From Avibacterium paragallinarum (GTDB taxonomy: Bacteria > Pseudomonadota > Gammaproteobacteria > Enterobacterales > Pasteurellaceae): a stretch of 64,000 bases of DNA. Positions 59,110 through 64,000 of the stretch are shown one piece after another; the stretch's first letter is position 1; each line of letters begins with the position of its first letter. The stretch lies in the NCBI RefSeq assembly GCF_900450705.1, contig NZ_UGHK01000002.1, forward strand, positions 1,054,001-1,118,000. The letters run 5' to 3'. The notes under the pieces were generated by a model. The model was given only the letters and a program-made list of their open reading frames with translations, did no database searches and was not told where the DNA came from. The position numbers were made by a program, and so were the translations under genes.

Positions 59110-60535
59110 AGATGTGCGGTGATATGGCTACTTTTCAATAATCGGCGTGAGTTTACCTTTCTCGGCTAAGGCTCTGGTATTGTAGCTATTAAACGTGTTG
59201 CTTTGATCGGGGGCTGAACCGCCGTTGTGGGTATGACTTGCAACAGTATTAGCTAGGTCTGCAACGATTTGAATTGTTTCTTCCATAATGTTTAATATAT
59301 TTTGTTTGCCTGAACCGATATTGATTTGGCTCGCTAGAAGCTGAATGGCTGGAGCTTGTAGCTTAATGAGTACATCAGAACAACGCTCGGCAATGCCGCT
59401 TATTTGTTCTTTGAATGTGCCATCAATCGCTGTTGTATTATTGCCCGCAGTAACCGTTGTAATATTGCCAATAACACTAAGGCTATAATTTCCGCCTACG
59501 TTGATTTGCTTATCTGCGTCAATATTGCTTTGTGATGTCCCAATATTTTTCGTTTCGGTGTCTGTTTCAATCACGCGGATAAATGAACGATCGGTAATGG
59601 TTTGATCGGTTTCGCGGGTTTTATTGCCTGCCGCATCGGTACGTTCAAACACTTCTGGGCGTTGCTGTTTAAGTTGCTCGCCAATAGCTACTGATGGCAC
59701 GGTTTTATCTTGAGCTAATAACGTCCGCACGAAAGGCTTATCAGGTCGCCCATAGGCATAGTCAATTTCGACAATCGTCCCCACTTCAGGAAAAGCAAAA
59801 TCGCCACCTTGTGAACCTGTACTTGTAACGGGTAAAGGTACGGCGGAATAAGGTGGCGTATTTGTGTCATCACTTCCATCTTCATTGAGAACTTGTAATT
59901 CTACCGCATACTTAGGGCGAAACGGATCGGCAATATCTCCGCCCGAACTTGGATCAGCTACACCGATCACTTTGGCATAACGTGGCAAGTGATAACCGCC
60001 TGCAAGTTCAGGAAATTCTTTCTCCATCATTTGGCGTTTTGGGCTTTTCTGTTTTGGTTTACCCTTCTCATCAACACTTTGCCATTGCAAAATGAGTTCA
60101 TCATTAATCAATTCCGTCTGTGTAATTTTATGTTGATTGACTAACGCACCTGGGCGAATCGCAGAGTAAATTGGCAACGTCATCCGATTGTTACTGCTAT
60201 CTAAGGCTTCAGAGCTGTCTATCTCAATATTCTTGCCATACCATCGGCTATCTTGATAACTTCCTACAAAAACCGTGCCATCAGCTCCTTGTTGCCATAA
60301 ATAATCAGGGATATTAAACAGCCGTCCTAAGTTATTTAGTAACTGATAGCCTGATCCCGAATGGGTAAAGTTCGGGATTGGGGTTGTGGCATAAGGTTGA
60401 GAGGGAATTTTAAAGGTAATCCCCGTTTTAGATTGCAAGTAGGCACAAATATCATTCAGCGTTGCGTGGCGAATGGAGCAGTTATGTACGCCCTCAAAAA
60501 TGGCAACTTTTTCACGAATAAAGCACTTTTTAAAT

Positions 60536-61254
60536 GGGGCTGTCCTAGATAACTAGACTAAACTCCCTTTAACCAATTGTTTTAAAATAGAAATTTGACT
60601 TTTTATGTTGCTGTAATTAAAACGCCATTCACATTCCTTTAAATAAAGCTCAAAATGCGCTTTTGGGATACCATTAAATTTGCGTAAATGGCGTTTTGCT
60701 TGGCTCCAAAAATTCTCAATTCCGTTAATGTGGTTATGATTTTCAGCAAAATGTGTGCTGTGATTGATACGAAAATGACTAAATTCACTCACATCAAGCA
60801 CGTCATAACTACGATAATTATCGGTGTAAACAATACTATCAGGCTTTACCTGCTCCCGAATAATGGGTAACAAGGTGGCAGATTGCGTATTTGGAACCGC
60901 AACGGTATAAACCTTGCCATTGCGCTTGAGAAGCCCGAATACCGCAATTTTCCCTGCCGCACCACGACCACGTTTGCCTTTGCGAGCACCGCCAAAATAA
61001 CTTTCATCGGCTTCAATTTCACCTTCAAACATCTCTAAGTGAAGGCTGTTTTGATAGATGAGTTGGCGTAAACGATGAAAGTAATATGCAGCAGTCGTTT
61101 TGTTTACATTGACTAACTCTGCTGCTGTCCTTGCAGTAACACCTGCAACAAATAGCTCAATGAGTTTATTTTGTTTGTGCTGACTTAGACGACTTTTTCT
61201 CATTGGTTCATTCTAACCTAAATAGATTTTTTAGTTGTTATCTAGGACAGCCCC
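60536..61254 (-). mobile_element. IS1595-family element, copy 4 (719 bp)
   Basis: The duplication TTTTAAAT lies at 60528-60535 and 61255-61262. Compared with copy 1 it has a few base changes (for example TTGCGTAAATGG for TTTCGTAAATGG) that leave the protein unchanged. Confidence 0.95.
60553..61203 (-). CDS. IS1595-family transposase, copy 4
   Basis: 216 residues, intact, protein identical to copies 1 and 3. It lies inside the prophage spike gene and in the same direction as that gene. Confidence 0.93.
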   Translation of the reverse strand: MRKSRLSQHKQNKLIELFVAGVTARTAAELVNVNKTTAAYYFHRLRQLIYQNSLHLEMFEGEIEADESYFGGARKGKRGRGAAGKIAVFGLLKRNGKVYTVAVPNTQSATLLPIIREQVKPDSIVYTDNYRSYDVLDVSEFSHFRINHSTHFAENHNHINGIENFWSQAKRHLRKFNGIPKAHFELYLKECEWRFNYSNIKSQISILKQLVKGSLV

Positions 61255-61476
61255 TTTTAAATTTAGGTTTGTCATCTTGAGCGTGTTCAATCACGCCATT
61301 AAAATATTGGTAAAAATGGGCAGCTTCTCCTACATTAATTTCTACGGCTCTTCCCGCTAAGTCCTCATCGCTTTCAATGACAATAAAGCCCCGCCCTGCA
61401 TTATTGAGTTCTAACACAATATGGCAGTGGCTTAAATCATATTCTTTGCCGTCAATTAGGCATTCTTTAATAATTT

Positions 61477-62043
61477 TCATTTTTCCCCTCCGCTTCCGAT
61501 TGCGTCATCAATTTTCTTCCAAATGCTATTGTCTTCTTCTGGTACTACTTTCGGTTGTGTCGATTTCGCTTCAGGTGCTTTTTCCGTTTGCACTTTTTTC
61601 TTCGGTTTGGTCTTACGCTTCTCTTTTTTCTCGCTGACGCTATTGACTTCTTTTAGCGTAAAATTCACCTGCCAAGCCATTTTGTCCCCTTGTTCAACCA
61701 TACTTACTGATCCGCTAAATTGTACTTCACGCATATTTACCGCTTCAGCCGATATGGAAGAAACCCGATATGTTACTTGTTCACCTGATTTTTCTGTGGC
61801 TTCAGCAAAATTGAATAAATCCTTTAGCCATTGTTTTTCACGGTAAGGGATCAAACCTGAAACGGTCATTTCTTTTGCTTTCACACCTTTATCAGCTTTT
61901 TGGGTGCTAGATTGTTGCCCGCTCATATCGGCTTCATCGCGTTTTAACGTAATATTTATTGATGGGTTAAGCAAATAAACAGGCTTACCATTTAAAGCAA
62001 GTTGCACAGAAGGACGGGGGCGTTGAGGCTGTAAAAAACTCAT
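61477..62043 (-). CDS. Phage baseplate-complex protein
   Basis: 188 residues. The start (FLQPQRPRPSVQLALNGKPV) is followed by a beta-rich core (about 15-135, KEMTVSGLIPYREKQWLKDL) and then a Lys/Pro-rich tail (KKEKRKTKPKKKVQTEK). The pattern resembles small baseplate proteins of Pasteurellaceae prophages. It overlaps its neighbours by 4 bases on each side (ATGA-type junctions), which marks a tight tail operon. The exact role is uncertain. Confidence 0.6.
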   Translation of the reverse strand: MSFLQPQRPRPSVQLALNGKPVYLLNPSINITLKRDEADMSGQQSSTQKADKGVKAKEMTVSGLIPYREKQWLKDLFNFAEATEKSGEQVTYRVSSISAEAVNMREVQFSGSVSMVEQGDKMAWQVNFTLKEVNSVSEKKEKRKTKPKKKVQTEKAPEAKSTQPKVVPEEDNSIWKKIDDAIGSGGEK

Positions 62044-62789
62044 CTCATCATCTCCTTCAAATTCGTTAAATCCTCACCGATAAAAACCAGTAACGCCGTA
62101 AAAATATTGCTTGCATTGGGGATATGTTGATAGATCTCTAACGCAATTTGCTCAAGGTGAGCCTTTTTCGTGTAGCAATAGGCTTCCACTGACGCATTTA
62201 AAAGTGCGGTGGTTTTTTCTTGATTTTTTTGTTCACGCTCCGCTTTTTTCGCTTTCAGTTCTGCCAACATCGCCATAGGATCAAGACTTTTTGACGCAGT
62301 GGCGTTGGCGTTACGCATTACCGCTTGCAACGTTCTGGCAGATTGCGGGGTAATGTCCGCACTTGGCAAAAAAGAGGGATTGCCGATGGTCGGCATTTTT
62401 ACCATTTTGCTATCGCTTAACGTTTGCTGTGATTTGGCATAATCCAAAGCCTGTTTAAATTCAGGATAGGGTAGCAAAACCGCCGCATTTTCAAGTGCGG
62501 TAATGAAATCTGCGATTTTTGCCGCAGTAATCATTATCGCCACACATTGCACCTCGCCTTTAGGGCGGTGGGGATCGCTATAATCGGTAAATTTTGCCTG
62601 TATCACTTTCACTGCATTTTCAGGCGATAAATACCGCCCGCTATCCTCTCTAATCCCGTGCGTCCAATTATGCACGCCTAATTTTGTCCCTTGCACCGAT
62701 AACGAAAAAGGGGAGGTAATCCCCTTTTGTGCGTTTTGTAAGGCTGTTTTTGTTTGTGGGGGAAGTTGTAATTGTTGTTTTTTCCACAT
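62040..62789 (-). CDS. Phage protein of unknown function in the tail operon
   Basis: 249 residues. No clear family. The N-terminal half looks globular (HNWTHGIREDSGRYLSPENA), the middle has a Lys/Glu helix (LAELKAKKAEREQKNQEK) and the C-terminus is helical. It overlaps the next gene by 4 bases. Its place between a small phage gene and a baseplate gene suggests a structural or assembly role. An uptake core lies within it. Confidence 0.6.
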   Translation of the reverse strand: MWKKQQLQLPPQTKTALQNAQKGITSPFSLSVQGTKLGVHNWTHGIREDSGRYLSPENAVKVIQAKFTDYSDPHRPKGEVQCVAIMITAAKIADFITALENAAVLLPYPEFKQALDYAKSQQTLSDSKMVKMPTIGNPSFLPSADITPQSARTLQAVMRNANATASKSLDPMAMLAELKAKKAEREQKNQEKTTALLNASVEAYCYTKKAHLEQIALEIYQHIPNASNIFTALLVFIGEDLTNLKEMMR

Positions 62790-62809
62790 TGTAAATAACC
62801 TATTTCACA

Positions 62810-63079
62810 TTAATTAGTGATAAAATCCTCCGGATATTGCCGCCGTTTCACCTCGCTTTCATAGGCGGTTTTGCAATGGTCTTTGTCGAAAAACAGCCCA
62901 TTTACCAGCCGAAACCAAAACCGCCAGCGGGCTTTGGGCTTGCTCTCTAACACGGCTCGGCGGTAACAACGGCTGGAAAAGGTTTCATCTGCCCCACCGC
63001 CCGTTAAGGCGTTGCAAAGTTGGTCGAGGGCAATCAAAACGTGATAGCCCCACGTTTTAAATGGATTTTTCTTGCTCAT
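62810..63079 (-). CDS. Small phage protein of unknown function
   Basis: 89 residues from MSKKNPFKTWGYHVLIALD; a longer frame from 63124 is less likely. The segment LDQLCNALTGGGADETFSSR is typical of a small conserved prophage protein often seen near lysis or tail genes, with no proven function. It is rich in Arg and Trp and has three cysteines. It overlaps the fibre-assembly gene by 23 bases. Confidence 0.65.
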   Translation of the reverse strand: MSKKNPFKTWGYHVLIALDQLCNALTGGGADETFSSRCYRRAVLESKPKARWRFWFRLVNGLFFDKDHCKTAYESEVKRRQYPEDFITN

Positions 63080-63710
63080 TTTGGTATTCCTCATAGGTTT
63101 GCGACCAGCCGATTGACCAGTCATATTCAGTTGGATTTTCTTCCGCCTCTAATAGCACTTTGTGCATATAGGCGTTCTCAAACATTTTTTCTTTGAGCGT
63201 TTTCGCCGCGTTCCACACCGCTTTGAATTTGTCAAAATCTAACGGTTGAGCGGTGTTATCCGCACAAATCAGGGTGAAAATACGTGGCTCGCCGTTTTCT
63301 TCCGTTTTGCCGTTTAAGTCAAAATCCGCTTTGATTTCTACCAAGGTGGCACGCCCTTTTTCATCTGTATCCATCCATTTGCCGATTTCTGGCACATACA
63401 CACCCCCATCAACACAGTTATTTCTTTTGGCATTAATTTTTGACCGCACTTGATTTCGCTGTTCGCTGAGCCGCTCCCCTTGTCTTGCCTCATCCATCAC
63501 CCATTTTCCCCCTTGCAATCTGTGATAAGGGCTTGGCTGGGGCTCAATCAAAACGGGATAGCCCCGCTCATCGGGGATAATCTGTTTTCCCTCACTTTGC
63601 CCGATAAGTAAAGTGCGGTAGGTTTCTTCGCTAATTTCTACTGAACCCTCGGGGATAACATGTATCCCCGCTAGGAAAAAACCTTGTGTGAGTCTGTTAA
63701 AAAAATACAT
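63057..63710 (-). CDS. Phage tail-fibre assembly protein (DUF4376 type)
   Basis: 217 residues with a strong ribosome site (AGGGGG). The N-terminal part has the IPDERGYPVLIEPQPSPYHR pattern of fibre chaperones. The C-terminal DUF4376-like part reads FDLNGKTEENGEPRIFTLIC and DFDKFKAVWNAAKTLKEKMF. Such proteins fold the fibre encoded just upstream. It starts 9 bases after the fibre gene stops. Confidence 0.75.
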   Translation of the reverse strand: MYFFNRLTQGFFLAGIHVIPEGSVEISEETYRTLLIGQSEGKQIIPDERGYPVLIEPQPSPYHRLQGGKWVMDEARQGERLSEQRNQVRSKINAKRNNCVDGGVYVPEIGKWMDTDEKGRATLVEIKADFDLNGKTEENGEPRIFTLICADNTAQPLDFDKFKAVWNAAKTLKEKMFENAYMHKVLLEAEENPTEYDWSIGWSQTYEEYQNEQEKSI

Positions 63711-63719
63711 TGTTCCCCC

Positions 63720-64000
63720 TTAATAACCTATTGCTAAAAACATCGTGTCATTTCGCTGGCTGACTACCTCAAAACCACTATTATCCATCTGTCCACGGCT
63801 TTGTACGGTACTTGTGTAGCTCCACATCTTAGTAAACTCTGTGAGTCCAATAAAAAATACTTGATTAGGAAAGGTTATTGGAAATGTTACTCGCCGTTGT
63901 GTGGTTGCTTCCCACCCTGCTCTAAACTTACCCCATTGAATAATTAATCCATTGGGCAATTTGCTCCAGCCATTTTCTGTAAACTGTTGGCTAAAAAGAT
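63720..64000 (-). CDS. Phage tail-fibre protein, C-terminal end (window edge)
   Basis: Open at the window end; about 93 codons are visible. ENGWSKLPNGLIIQWGKF is the well-known C-terminal (gp53-like) fibre signature, followed by a beta-rich end (TFPNQVFFIGLTEFTKMW). It likely recognises the host surface. The start lies outside the window. Confidence 0.85.
   Translation of the reverse strand, partial: LFSQQFTENGWSKLPNGLIIQWGKFRAGWEATTQRRVTFPITFPNQVFFIGLTEFTKMWSYTSTVQSRGQMDNSGFEVVSQRNDTMFLAIGY

Larger units (their letters stand above)
59128..61480 (-). pseudogene. Phage baseplate/tail-spike protein (gpV/VgrG-like), split by an IS
   Basis: The N-terminal part starts at ATG 61480 (MKIIKECLIDGKEYDLSHCH) and is cut after about 73 codons by IS copy 4. 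The frame resumes at 60535 and runs to 59128. Without the IS it gives 541 residues. An early gpD-like domain is followed by an OB-fold (AKVIGVADPSSGGDIADPFR, PVTSTGSQGGDFAFPEVGT) and a repetitive beta-rich tail (INVGGNYSLSVIGNITTVTAGN) typical of spikes that pierce the outer membrane. The prophage should be unable to build working tails. Confidence 0.8.

Noticed and set aside
58944-59138. A 64-codon open frame after the spike gene
   Set aside because: It runs through a strong terminator, overlaps the spike gene end and resembles no protein I know.

Overview
The window looks like a chromosome segment of a Pasteurellaceae bacterium. The 9-base DNA uptake core AAGTGCGGT/ACCGCACTT, of the Haemophilus-influenzae type, recurs throughout. 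The housekeeping genes (fabB, mnmC, metG, apbC, lysS, prfB, dsbC, recJ, mtnN, pntAB, ygiW-qseBC) are of Haemophilus type. The DNA is AT-rich and loaded with insertion sequences. An IS-rich relative such as Avibacterium is plausible, but the species is inferred and not proven.

Layout. 1-2.4 kb: an unknown gene cut by the window edge, a WYL regulator broken by an IS and a frameshift, and an XRE regulator. 2.4-5.2 kb: priC, a pirin and an MltB-type lipoprotein. 5.2-11 kb: a six-gene minus-strand surface polysaccharide cluster (two GT2 enzymes, a Wzy-like polymerase, a GT25 enzyme, a Wzx-like flippase, a pyruvyl-transferase-like protein). 11-19 kb: an ElyC/YdcF protein, fabB, mnmC, metG and apbC. 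19-28 kb: a FetM/P19-type iron uptake operon (FTR1 permease, P19, DUF2318 membrane protein with a degenerate YHS tail, two FtsX-like permeases, an ATPase), split by an IS110-family element bounded by inverted palindromes, then yeaD. 28-36 kb: an unknown secreted protein, lysS, a Fic protein with its own inhibitory motif, prfB with its programmed frameshift, dsbC, a palindromic repeat, recJ and mtnN. 36-38 kb: a 5'-truncated autotransporter-barrel/OmpA chimera cut by an IS1016-like element, with a strong Fur-box match beyond the IS. 38-45 kb: pntAB, a sulfatase-fold membrane transferase, a UDG-like protein and an O-acyltransferase frameshifted at a C8 tract. 45-51 kb: ygiW-tenA-qseB-qseC and a LysR regulator; ygiW and qseC are each split by a copy of the same IS. 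51-58 kb: a type III-like restriction-modification pair whose methylase gene is out of frame at a G11 tract. 58-64 kb: tRNA-Gly, tRNA-Leu, then the tail/baseplate end of a prophage on the minus strand, with its spike gene split by the same IS.

Four nearly identical 719-bp IS1595-family copies (1137, 45473, 48490, 60536), each with a perfect 8-bp target duplication, show recent expansion. Several surface or regulatory functions appear off in this genome: the QseC sensor, the spike, the acyltransferase and the full-length methylase. Two of these (acyltransferase C8, methylase G11) sit at homopolymer tracts and look reversibly switchable; one added base would restore each reading frame.
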